NCBI GenBank assembly: GCA_002197995.1
Contig: NGZR01000005.1
Span: 248,001 to 312,000 of the forward strand
Source of the DNA: Gaeumannomyces sp. JS-464
Taxonomy: Eukaryota; Ascomycota; Sordariomycetes; Magnaporthales; Magnaporthaceae
Length of the DNA: 64,000 nt
Reading direction: 5' to 3'
The notes below the pieces were generated by a model. It saw only the letters and a program-made list of their open reading frames with translations. It did not search any database and had not been told where the DNA came from. A program made the position numbers and the translations under genes. Shown piece by piece: positions 33,860 through 44,686 of this stretch (position 1 is the stretch's first letter; every line of letters begins with the position of its first letter).

Positions 33860-36311
33860 TCATCTCCGTCCCTCCTTCCCTTGTCGTCCCCCTTTCTGCC
33901 CCGAGTGGTCGTCTCCCCGCGCCAAACTGGAACTGGACGCCGACGACTCATGGCCGTCCGTCACCGTGGCGTTGCCCGTCACTGATCCCGTTGGCGACGT
34001 TGTTATTGCTTTCGTTGTTGTCCAAGTGGACAAGGACAAGGACGCAGACGATGACGAAGGCAAGACGCCACTGCCCGTCGTCCCGTTCGTCATGTTCCCT
34101 CGGCCGCCTCCGCCTCCCGCCCACCCCACCCAGTCCAGGTTCGCCCGCAGCGCTGCGTTGCGCACCGCCCGCGCCCGCCCGCCCGCGCCCACGACGCCGT
34201 CCAGCTCAAACACGAACTGGTCCAGCGGCAGCGACCCCCACATGGCGCCGGACTGCGCCACCCACGTCGCGCAGTCGCTCGTGTACATGCCCGCCAGCTC
34301 GGGCTGGTTCAGGTCCTCAAAGATGGCCTTGAACGCGACCCGCCGCCTCCGCGTGCCCGTCGCCCCGTCGGGAAGCCTATCCTCCAACCCCGTCGGGTAC
34401 AGGCGGATCGAGATCTGCGCCCCGGGGAGCGCCTGCGCGCTCAGGTAGGTGGCGGCGCTGAGCGCGACGGGCAGCATGTCGGTGCCGTTGCTGACCCACT
34501 CGCGCACCGCCAGGCCCGGGTGGCCGTCGTCGCCGGCCGCGATCAGCATGGTCGAGTTGAGCGTCGCGGACTGGTAGCGCCCGCCGTACGTCTCGTTGGC
34601 GACGCGGCGCGACACGGCCAGCCACGTCGGCAGGAAGGCACTTGCCAGCGTCTCGACCAGGCCGATGTTGAGGTTCGCCGGCACGTCGCCCGCCGCGAGC
34701 ACGCTGAAGCCGAGGTCGAGCTCCGGGATCAGGGCCAGGAAGACGCCGTACTTGCCGACCTGGCCGGCCTTGTTGAAGCTGGTGACGAACTGGTACGACG
34801 AGTCTGGCGTGCCAGTTTAGCCCGGGGTAGCCTAGAACCTTTCTCCCCTGCGCTGCCCAGGGGCTGGCGTGCACTCACTGGTGTCCTTTAGTGGTATCTG
34901 CCGCACTCCCCAAGGCTCTCCCACGCTCGCCCGGCTGTCGGAGCTGAAGGTGGCCGGCTTGAGCCACCGTCTTGTCATGGAAGGCTTTATAAGCTTGGAG
35001 CCCATGATGGCCTTGCCCACCTTGGTGAGGTCCCGTGTTGACGACCACATTCCTCCGGTCCTAAGCCACAAAACGCCCCGTGATTAGTGTCAAGAACTGG
35101 AGGCTTGTTTCTCTGTGCCCTCAGGACGAGCCGAGATACTACGACAAGAGAAGCCTCTTCCCCCGACCTACCCAACTTCCTGGTTCATATCCAATGTCCA
35201 GCCAGTAGAGTGCCTTTCCCCCGGGATGACGCCGACAGATTCGGGCGGAGGCGAAGTGTATGTTCCGGTCAGGTTGAGGGGCTCGATGATGTGCTCTCGG
35301 ATGATGTCCCCGTACTTCTTCCCTGTGATGTTCTCGAGCACCCAGGCCAGCAGGACATAGCCTACGTCGGAATATGCCGGCGTTGCGTAAGGCGGGAACG
35401 AAGGTGGCTGCCTCGCAAACCCGGCAAATAGCTCTGGTGTTCCCCTCATTGTCGTGTGTCAGTATCCGTCGGACCATCTAGTAGACAGAGTACCCACTCC
35501 ATTCCTTCACTAATCTCAACATACGCTCTCGGTTGCATGTCGGCATGCTGCCACAGGGAGGGATTTCGCTGCGATTAAGGGGCGGAAATCCGAAATAAAC
35601 CAGGAGCTCTGGTCTGATAGCATTCTGCCATGTTAGCTCCGATAACAGCGAGTCTGGGAAAAGGGAGTTTATCTCTCGTGTCAGCCGTATTAATCTCTCC
35701 TGAAACTGGGAGCCTTTTTTTTCTCGAACCTAAAGCCTACAGTCTCGAATCAACCCCGACGTCTGCCCCGCCAGCGAGCCGATGGTGATGTCGTCCCAGT
35801 CCACAGACCAGGTCGACTCTCTCTCGACACCGCTCCGGCTCGCCGCCAGGGCCGCCAGCTCGGGGACGAACTTGGTCACGGGGTCGTTCCAGACGCCGTC
35901 GCCGACGGCGGCCAGGAAGGCGAGGACGGTGAAGATCTTTGTGACGCTGCCGATGCGGAACACGGTCTCGGGCCCGACGGCGCGCACGCCGACGCCGGCG
36001 GCGTCCTGGTCCGGCAGGCGCGGCGCCGTGCGGTAGCGCGACCAGAGCGGGCGCTCGTCGCGCGTCGAGAAGACCTCGGCCGTGTACGAGAAGTTGGCCG
36101 CGCCCGGGTCTGCGCTGTTGTCGATGTACTGCGCGAACAGGCCGTCGAGCGCGCCCGCCACGGCCCGGACGCCCGGCTGGTCGACCAGGGTCTCGGGTTT
36201 CGGGTACAGGTGGCCCCAGAACGGGCATGGCTTCTTGGCCTGCGCGGTGCCCAGCAGGGACAAGGCCGCCGCTGCGGCCGCTGCTGCGGAGAGGCACGTC
36301 TGGCGTCGCAT
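33860..36311 (-). CDS. Secreted beta-lactamase-fold serine hydrolase
   Basis: A secreted member of the class C beta-lactamase/esterase family, about 710 residues. The start at 36311 gives a signal peptide (MRRQTCLSAAAAAAAALSLLGTAQA). Exons fit at 35741-36311, 35525-35699, 35172-35433, 34879-35060 and 33860-34803. The last four join in frame; the first junction is off by one base. The catalytic SxxK is seen in IGSVTKIF. The second motif is YSD (TPAYSDVGYVLL) where relatives have YSN. Exon 2 reads ELLVYFGFPPLNRSE, then a cysteine pair (PPCGSMPTC). Exon 4 has GGMWSSTRDLTKVGKAI. The C-terminus is a serine/threonine-rich tail of about 80 residues. Relatives are esterases, transesterases or peptidases; natural substrate unknown. 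Confidence 0.78.
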
Positions 36312-37287
36312 CGTGTAGGCTGGACGCCCGTGTTGTGGTCCTCTTGAGTTGGGTTGCGGCAAGCCCAACAGGCGTGTCGTCCGCGAACACCTGATTGTGT
36401 AGATGTGCGTTGGTAAATATAAGGAGGCACGAGGAGGTAGCGGCCGGCGCGTCCCTTGGAGTATTTGAACCAGGTCATCGCTCGCGTTGCGTCCGCCACG
36501 GGTGCTATCTTTAGCTCGTCGTGGTTGATTTACCATGCATGCAGATGACCCAGAATATTTCTCGGTAACCGAGAGTCACGGTGACGAGTCCAGCAATATC
36601 AGCATGCAGCAATGTCAGCCTCGGCGTGTCTGTCGAAATGGAGAAGGAGCCCCTGGGGTTGCAGCGCTGGAGGCGAACAGGGGCACATGGCATCTTACCC
36701 GGACCCGGAGGAAGGGTCCCGCGTCCAGCCGCCTTCCCCAGACCGATATAATGTCAAATTATCAATACATATCAACCACGCCACCGGGTCCGGCCCAGAC
36801 TCCACGCAATTAGCCGCCCCGGGCTTGCCTATAAATATCCCGACTGGCAACCACCCCGTCCGTCCTTGTATGCAATGCGAGTCGAGCCGGAAAGGTCCCA
36901 GTCTTCCGATGAAATTGCCCGGCGCTTTCCAATGGGGAACATATCACCAGAGCCCCTCTTATCGATCTAGAACGCCTGGCTGCCCGGTCGATATGGCTTA
37001 AAGAATATGTCGGCCGAGTGAGGGGAGAGCATGCGGAGACTGAGGGGTCGCGCGGTTGCAAGTAGCGAGGACTTTGTGTTGCTTCTGCGCTTCTGCCAAT
37101 TGGGTGTCTTGGATTCATTCACTTTGGGTAACCCGCACAAGCGTAAGCCAACAAAACACAGGGCCGCTCTGCTAATTTGGCGCCTGCACCGGCCCTCCGT
37201 TCCTTCGGGGCCGCAGTGGCCAAATTTCCCTGGTCTTTGGCCCTCTCTTTGGCCCTTTTTTCTCTTCTCTCTCTCTCTCTCTCTCTC

Positions 37288-37350
<63 letters not shown>

Positions 37351-37682
37351 CTCTCTCTCTCTCTCTCTTAATCTTTAATACGCTTTATATGCATTATTCC
37401 CTCTGGGGGCCCTCCCGGGGGGATTTTGCGGAGGGCTCTTTCGCTTGCAGCGGGCTTTGTTGACAACTTTGTCAGCGGCGCGAAAGGCAAAAGCATTGAG
37501 GAGCAGGGGTTAGACATCAGGGACCAGATTTTTGAACCGTCCAATCCCCGCACCGGATATTGAAAGCGCTAGGACAGAATAGGAAGAACGTTTTGAGATT
37601 CACACAGAAAGAAGTAAATGCTCTGCTTGGTTCCTTACCCTCAGGTCGTCTGGCCAGCTTCGCTAGAAAAATAAATATATAA
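36312..37682. other. Gene-poor region with CT microsatellite
   Basis: About 1.37 kb. It holds a plus-strand TATA-like CTATAAATAT at 36830-36839 and the pyrimidine tract 37261-37368. A short open segment at about 37451-37560 (FVDNFVSGAKGKSIEEQG) sits just after an acceptor-like TTGCAG. I cannot assign that segment. Confidence 0.45.
37261..37368 (+). repeat. (CT)n microsatellite
   Basis: About 108 bases of nearly pure CT dinucleotides with a few TTC or TCC interruptions. It is not inside a recognised gene. Confidence 0.95.
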
Positions 37683-38039
37683 AAAAAGCAGCGAGCGGCG
37701 GAAGCGCTGCCCAAGCTGCCCTCCAAGGCACGCCGCAACGCCCTCGGCCTGGCGACGCTGCAGGACCTGCGCGACCAGCTGGCCCGCAGCCTCGCCTCGC
37801 CGCTCACGGGCCACCCGCTCCTCCCCCTTCCGCCCCTCAGTCCTGCCCGCCCCTCGCGCCGCCGGGCTCCCGCACAAGCCTTGGCCAGAAACCACCGACT
37901 GGCCTGGCTCGTCGACCCGGCAGCCTGGCGCCGCTCCCTCCCCGCCGTGCTCATCCTGCGCTCCAGCGTCCCGGCCGCCCCCGTCTTCAGCTCGGGCCGC
38001 GACCCGCCCGAGTACCCAGAAAAAAACCACGGAACCTAG
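37683..38039 (+). pseudogene. Enoyl-CoA hydratase/isomerase fragment
   Basis: A 118-residue open segment without a start codon. It matches the N-terminal part of the crotonase fold: SKARRNALGLATLQDLRDQLA corresponds to the family RNAL-S-x-x-x-L helix, and SLPAVLILRSS followed by PVFSSGRD corresponds to the strand and oxyanion-hole loop (FSSGHD in relatives). A proline/alanine-rich insertion lies between. The frame stops at 38037-38039, right after this loop, so the rest of the fold and the catalytic acid residues are missing. No start or first strand is seen upstream. The 3' end of the chitin deacetylase is only 142 bp away, leaving no room for the remainder. I therefore read it as a truncated relic. 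Confidence 0.6.
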
Positions 38040-38181
38040 CTCGAAGAGCCGGCGTAGATCATTACAACGATGTAGCGTATTCTCTATTCGTCGATTACCA
38101 TCAAACGTTCTGTTGATGAAGTCCAAATGAGGCTGGCATGGATAAAAAAAGACAATCAAGGAAAAAGAACTCTCGCCCCCC

Positions 38182-39511
38182 TCAGATCAGAAGGGCCACA
38201 ACCAGGGCTGCGCCAGCAACTGTCTGGACAGCAACCATGGCGCGGCCCGCACCGTTCTTGACGGGGAGGGTTGACCTGGCAGGCTGCGAGACGGTGGCGA
38301 CAGGACGGGTGCCGTTGGCGAACGAAGCACTGGTGGACAGGACCGGGACGGCAGCGCCGCCACCAAGCCCACGGCTAGCAGTTTTGGTAGCTGAAGCAGA
38401 GGTCGAAGAGGGCGTGGCAGCGCCGCCGGCGGGGGTGGTGGAGGGGCCGGCCGCAGATGAAGGACGAGCACCGGCCGGGGTGCTACTGCTGCTGCTGCTG
38501 GGCTTGGCGGCAGCGGGAGCCGAGGTCGAGCTGGGCTTGACGGCAGCGGGAGCCGAGGTCGAGCTGGGCTTGGCGGCGGACGAGCTGGGCCTGACAGCGG
38601 GGGCCGAAGAGCTGGCGCGCGACGGCATAGGGGGCTTGACGCCGCCGAAGGGTTGGCCGCTCTTGGGGTCGCGGTACCAGTTCTCGACCGGGTCGCCGAG
38701 GCACTCGCCCATGGTGACGAACTGGTAGCCCTTGGCCTTGGCCTGCTCAATCATGAAGGGAACCAGCTCGTTGGAGGTGCGCTCGTGGATGTCGTGCGCA
38801 AGCGAAACCCACGATTTGGGGTTCTGAGACACACCAGCGGAAAACTTGTTCTTGGCAGCAACATAGTCGCCCTCAAAGTCCTTAGTGTCCAAGTCGTAGT
38901 CGGTCTGCGTGGGGCCGGGTCAGCAAACAGCTCAACAAAAGCATGAATTCGAGAAGTGAGACAAGACCTACAATCCGGTAGGCCAGCTTGGTGGCAGTGG
39001 CCTGGCAGGCAGCGCCGCACGCGGTGAAGGGCGGACGGAAGTAGGTCGGGACGAAGCCGAGGACAGCGGCAAAGGCATCCTCGTTCTTGACGAGCTCCTG
39101 CACGCGCTCGTCCTCGGAGATCTCGTCAAAGTTGGCGTGGCTGAAGGAGTGGCTGCCAACCTGGTGGCCGCTCGCAACCATGCGCTTAACAACGGGCTGG
39201 AGCTCAGGGACAGTGATGCCGCCGTTGCCGTTCTTGCCGTTAAGGAAGAAGGTGGCCTTGAGGTTGCCGGCCTGCTCGAGAAGGTCCAGCACGTGCGACG
39301 TGAAGGGGCCGGGGCCGTCATCGAAGGTGAGCGCCATCAAGCCGGGCCTGCTGCACGACGTGAGGGACATGCCGTAGGGCAGGTTGCCGAATCGGGGGCG
39401 TGCCGACATGGCGCGCGGGTCCAGGGAGCCCTGGGTCTCGACGATGATGTGAGGGTGGGCCATGGCCACAGCGGCCAGGAGAGTGACGGATAGTAACCTG
39501 GTGCAAGACAT
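38182..39511 (-). CDS. GPI-anchored chitin deacetylase (CE4)
   Basis: An intact polysaccharide deacetylase of 420 residues that would remove acetyl groups from chitin at the cell wall. Exon 1 is 38972-39511 and exon 2 is 38182-38904. The 67-bp intron (GTAGGT...CGCAG) joins AYRI to TDYDLDTKD in phase 0. The start at 39511 opens a signal peptide (MSCTRLLSVTLLAAVAMA). CE4 motifs are in order: TFDDGP (catalytic base and metal aspartate), GSHSFSHANFDE (H-x-x-x-H metal site), RPPFTACGA (motif 3, with F where many have Y), DYDLDTKDF (motif 4) and LAHDIHE (motif 5). After about residue 270 comes a serine/threonine/proline-rich tail with KPSSTSAPAA repeats. It ends in a hydrophobic segment (VAVQTVAGAALVVALLI) typical of GPI attachment. 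Confidence 0.92.
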
Positions 39512-39962
39512 TTTGTCTGGGTGTTTGCCAAAGGCTATATAAAAAGGGGGGAAAGAAAGAAAGGGATACTGTTTATCCAAAATGGAATCCTGCCGGGAAG
39601 GATGTAATGACAGACAAGAACTATCACCAGAAACGAATGTGGCTCAAAAATATGCTGTCGTATCAACGACAGACACGGTCGAAGGGGATTCGAGAAGAAG
39701 ACATGTAAGTAAAGAGAATACGAGGAACGACGAGGAAACCAATCCTCCCGCGAGCAACAAGCCGTACAGCACGGCGAAGAGACGATAAATAGGCGAGCTG
39801 TAACAGCCAGAAGCCAAGGGCACCAAGGTGTGAGCCAAGATCGATGCGGCAAGGGGTGGGAAATTGGGGCGAGCTTATGGTCAAGGCGAGGTGGGTGGCA
39901 GCCGGGGGATTTTTATCTTGGCGAGGGTTGTGTCCACCGGTAGGATGGAGGATGCGCCGGCA

Positions 39963-40332
39963 AGACCCGCCTAAATAGATCCCCCATTTCCTAAATGAGA
40001 AACGTACCTGGCATAACGCTCAGTTAGCCACAGCTTTGATGGCTCCAACTCCAACCAGCGACTGCCTACCCGCCCTACGCAATCAGCGACCAGCGTGATC
40101 CTTTCTATCGGTCAATCAACAACCGACGTGATTGATTTTTATTAGCGACGGATGCGACTATTGTAAAATTTTCGCGCGCCAAACCTCGATTGCTATAAAT
40201 ATGTGGTATGTAAAACGGAAAATTTCATAGGGGCGAACGAGGGTGGTGGAACAGCGTTGTGCAAACAAATGTTGCGGTAAAATCAGGTGGCTCTCCCATT
40301 TAGGAAATGGGAGGGTCTATTTAGGCAGGTCG
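39963..40332. mobile_element. MITE-like element with about 40-bp terminal inverted repeats
   Basis: The left end (from GACCCGCCTAAATAG, 39963) and the right end (to CTATTTAGGCAGGTC, 40332) are inverted copies over about 40 bp, with around seven differences. Inside the right repeat the words CTCCCATTT and AAATGGGAG form a perfect nine-base palindrome; the left copy is slightly decayed. The 290-bp interior is AT-richer than its surroundings, has no open frame and carries TATAAATAT. Size and structure fit a non-autonomous DNA transposon. I found no clear target-site duplication, so the superfamily is open. Confidence 0.75.
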
Positions 40333-43300
40333 CAGGTCGCGCGGGCCAGTGGCAGACTGGCCACGCCTCCGCGCGAGACGGCGACCGCACCAGCCCCCGT
40401 CGTGCTGGTCGGCGGCGCCTGACTCTAGGTTCGTCCACGGCGAGCCGCTCCCTCTCTCGCGTGCGGAGCCAGGCACCAGGGTCCGCGCAGTGACCGCCGA
40501 CCCGCCCTGCGAAACGGAGAAGCCTCCTGCCCTGCCAAGCCTCCTGCCCTGCCAAGCTCACCCAGCCTACCCACACAAAACCGGCGAGCCCACCCCGTCA
40601 TGACAGGGCGCTTTGCCTCCCGCTGCATCCTGGATCCCACCCAGCCCTGTCAGGTCTGCGAAATATGCAGACGCACCTGTGTCAGCCCCCCGTTTCCGGT
40701 GAGGTCGGTGCCAGAGGGTGAGGGCTACTACCGGCGAATGCCCGAACGGAGAAAGGCTGGCCAGACAGCGGCGGCAAACACGAAAGACAAGCAAGGGGCT
40801 GGAGGCACCCGATGCTTATTTTGGAGTCATTTTGCTGGGCGTTGACGGCATGTCGGCGGCGGGACATGGAAGCAGGGGGCGGGGAGAAAGAAAAACATTG
40901 CTATCTGGTCTCGTCCCTGGTTCCTGGCTGCTGGTTGCTGGTTGCCGGTTGCTGCTGGTTGCTCTTGCCCGTTGGCCTGCCGTCACTGTGGGCGGCTGGA
41001 GCCAACTCAAAAAATCCAATTTGGCGGAAAGGGCGGCGGGCAGCGGGGTCGGGGCCGGGCCTGCCGTGCATGCTCGCACGCAATCTTGAAAAGCTTCCTG
41101 CCTCACCGCAGCCAAGCCTTCCTGCGGGCGCGGGGCGGGATTAGGTGCGCGCGGGCTGGCCAGCAACAGCGGCCGCCGCCACCGTTTCTAGCCTGCGTCG
41201 ACCACAGGTGGGAAGCCGGAGCCCGCCGTCTGGTGCTGCATGCAGGTACAGCATCGACGCCCACCCTCCATCAAGGCACACCAGGGCAGATGGCATGAAT
41301 CAGCCGCCGGCCGCCATCGCGACCTTGGTTTTGTGTGTTTGGAGCTCCGCAAGCGAGCGCGGGCGCGACTCGCCCCGAGGCATCCCCCTCTGACGGAGGT
41401 GGCTTGGGCGCCCAGCCAAGCGACGTCGCCGCGTGACAGGCGATGCGGATGTCCGACCGAGATCGATCCTGGGAGCGATCCTGGGCGCGGCTGAGTGGGC
41501 AGTGCTCACAAGCTTTTTTTCTTTCTCTACTTCTTTGGCTGTCCGTGTTTCTCGAGCCGCACCTGCCCCAACCAGGAGGAAGGGAACACTGGTGCGCGCC
41601 CACCTGCGGGCTCCGCCTCGTCACAGGTTGGCGTTTTGCGACGGGGGAGAGTGTTTGGAAATAGCAACCGCAGAGGGTTCCATGTCGATGGACCCCCACT
41701 TTGTCGCAAGGCTGCCCATTGGTTTCGAGTCCACGCTCGCATCAGGAATTGGCCATCTGCCAAGCAAAGCCGTATTTAACTATCGTGCCAATACCCCGCG
41801 ACTGACCATCTTAGACCGTTGTTGTTCACGACCACAGACTTTCCAGGGATGAGATGAGCGAGCTCAGATAAAAACAAAAATAAGAAAAGAAAGACAAAAC
41901 CTCTGTTGGGTTCTTGGCTCGCTTCCATTCGGGCCATCCATGAAAACTGAGACGGGTCTCCTGCCGAACAGGGCAACACCATAGCCTTGGCGGCATTAGC
42001 GGCAGTCGCAAACGCTCGAAAAGGGGATGGCGCCAGGGGAGCCCGCCATCCCATTGGTCCCCAGGCAGTCGCCCTGTGGAGTGACTGACCCTTGCAGCGG
42101 AGCCGTGCATCGTCCCACACCCTAGGGAACCAGGAAACCAGGGCCAGCAAGCAAGGGTTTCCTCGGGCCGCCGAGTCGCGGTCCACTTTCTTTTTGCGCG
42201 TGCTGAGTGACTAAGCTGATGGAACGTGAGGATCGTCCATCAAAATGACACCAGAACGGGCAGCATCACGAGGGGGAAAAGAAACAATACGCCAAAGCAC
42301 AACGCATGATTAATGCACGGTAAGAAACATGGAAACCTAGGATAAGGCTATGCAATGTTCCTAGGACTGGAGGTTCAAAAAGTCCGGCTCTTGGCATCAA
42401 GATGGAAATAGCATCGATTCCCTCTCCAAGTCACGGACCATTTCTTTGGTCGCGAAAAATCAACGTGGTCATGTCACGTAGGCACTACGTAAAACCCCCG
42501 CAAGCACACATCATGGTCAATTTCGGGCGGCGCCACTCGATCGAGGCGGCCGTTGCTGGCCCCAGTTGCGAATTTGCGCTAGCAATACCGCTTACGCGGA
42601 ATGACCAACACCATAGCGCAAAGCCGCCCGCGGGGAACCGACAAGGACGTTGGACAAGGGTCGGCGGTCCAGAAAGCCGAAATGATAATCCAAGTTGACC
42701 GCAAGTTGTCTGCTGCCGTCAGCCCGCCAGGCACCCAGGTCGCAGCATTTTCCAATCGCACGTCGTTGTCTGCCCGACAGGAGGGCGCATGCATAATATG
42801 CGGCTCCTATTGTCGCCCTTGATGTGTTGTCCCATCCAGCAGGAGCATAAAACAATGCAGGCCGCTGCGCCCTCTTCACGCCATTGCTGAGCCAGCTCCC
42901 ATCAACGGACCAAATGCCCTCTTTCTCCAGCGAATTTCCCTCCGGGCGGAGAGTCGCGGTGGACAGACTTCATAGCCACTCCACCGCCCCTCTCCTGCAA
43001 GCCGAAGGCAAATTGCACTGGGTCCGTTGCACCCTCACTTGCCGGCCGAGTCCGCGGCAGCACCGTACGTGGTGGCAGCTGCACGGACACGCAAGCCAGA
43101 AGAAGCAAGCCGAAAACTTCTTTGAGTCCGGCACTCTCACGCTGTGGCTTGTCGCATCCCTCGCGTGAAAAGAGAGTCTCCGACAGTCAGCAAGTTGCCA
43201 GAAGCTCAACCTGGACTTTGCTGACCCGATGCTGACACGCCCGAGTCTTTGACTCATTGCCACCAGCGCGTGCGTCACCTGACTGACCCCCCTGCGCTGC

Positions 43301-44269
43301 TCGACGCTTGCCCGGGCAACCAACGCCGGCCTATCTCCGAGAATTTGCGTCTCGAGACACCAAGAGTGATCTCTCTCCTTTGCCTCCCGTGGTCAGAGTC
43401 CAGGCCGAGTCAACCTTCTGATACAACCGCAAGTCAGGAGTCCGCCGTACCGCGATGCTGCCGTCGAAACGAAACACCGGACTCCGCCAATCGACGCGCC
43501 CCTGTGACTCGTCCTGGACCAGGGCTTGCTGCCGTCGTTCCGGTGTTTGCTGATCGACCCTAGGCTCCCTGTTCTCTGTCGAGCCCTGTGAAGTGCAGCG
43601 GTCCCTGCTCCTTAGTCTATATCATGCAACCCGGCACAGACGTGATAGGGATAGCCATCTGGGAAGCCCAGCATTTCGTTTCTTTCTGTTTCGTTTACAA
43701 TAGGTACCTGACTCTCCTGGTATTCCAGTCCGGTACGTGGAATCGCTTTGGATAAGGAAAGGGAACTCATTATAACGCCCGGCATACAAAGCCGCCCTAT
43801 CAAAGAGTCCAACTCGATATAGACCTCTGTATGTCCACAGGAATCTCGGAAAACCTGCGTGGCAACATGCTGCAAATTTTGCCAATGGATTTGAGCACAT
43901 TCTGCAAAGATAGCAGATGGAGCTGCCTCTACGCAAGGTAGTAGACTGTCCGTAGCTGGAAGGGCTATGCGCCTATTGTTTCTCCGGCCTCGAAGGCGCG
44001 CGAGCAGAGGGGCCCCGGTTAGAAAACAAAAACGGAAAGCACGCCGGGCTGCTTTCGAGGCACCCTCTTTGCTGGTCACTTCCACCAACATCAATATCAC
44101 GACCGTCCCTTTGTCTCTAGCACCACCAAACCTCGACGCCCATCTCTACGTATCCTTACTTCCGCTCAAAAGTTTGCGTCTGCATCCATCCAGGTGTCTA
44201 AACCATCCCGGTACATCACGAATCCTCTCTGCGCGCGATACATGGACCAGTCCCCAAATCGACATCAGA

Positions 44270-44522
44270 AACACGTTCCGGCCATACCTCGTTGGCGCTA
44301 GCATCTATTGAGCTACATTAGTATTTTACATTCTTATCTGCGCCGAAGCCTGCCTGCATGTCTACATCCTCTTGATAGACACGTTCCGGCCATATCTCGC
44401 TTGGTGCCAGCATCTATTAAGCTACATTCTTATTCCACCAAAGCCTGGCCTGTTTACTTCTCGACAGATACGTTCTTGTCAAACCTCGTTGAGACCGCAT
44501 CTGTTAAATTGTATCATCCTTG
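44270..44522 (+). repeat. Degenerate three-copy tandem repeat
   Basis: Copies start near 44270, 44378 and 44465. The first two share ACACGTTCCGGCCATA and GCATCTATT, then AGCTACATT and AAGCCTG. The third keeps ACGTTC, ACCTCGTTGAGACCGCATCT and GTTAAATTG. Several differences are C/T or G/A transitions. The repeat lies in the probable promoter or leader of the kinase gene. Confidence 0.65.
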
Positions 44523-44686
44523 AACTGAAGTCATCTGTCTACATCTTTCGATACAACCTTTCCTCCGGTCTAGATTCATCTCCAAGCCACTTTATCGTTG
44601 GAATCCACCCAAGGATACACTCACCTCCATCGTCAGGATCTCCGAAGCCACTCGTCAGCCTCCATCTACCCGCCAAACGCGTCAAC

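Larger units (their letters stand above)
39512..44686. other. Large gene-free region (5.2 kb)
   Basis: No supported coding region on either strand. It contains the MITE-like element at 39963-40332 and a doubled 17-19-base phrase (AAGCCTCCTGCCCTGCC) near 40520-40557. It also holds a GCTGGTT-type repeat at 40920-40970 and a degenerate three-copy repeat at 44270-44522 just before the kinase gene. Confidence 0.55.

Noticed and set aside
41433..41852. Possible gene in the 5.2-kb gene-free region
   Set aside because: Open frames of 90-140 residues occur on both strands with no shared features, no signal peptide followed by a domain, and no plausible introns.
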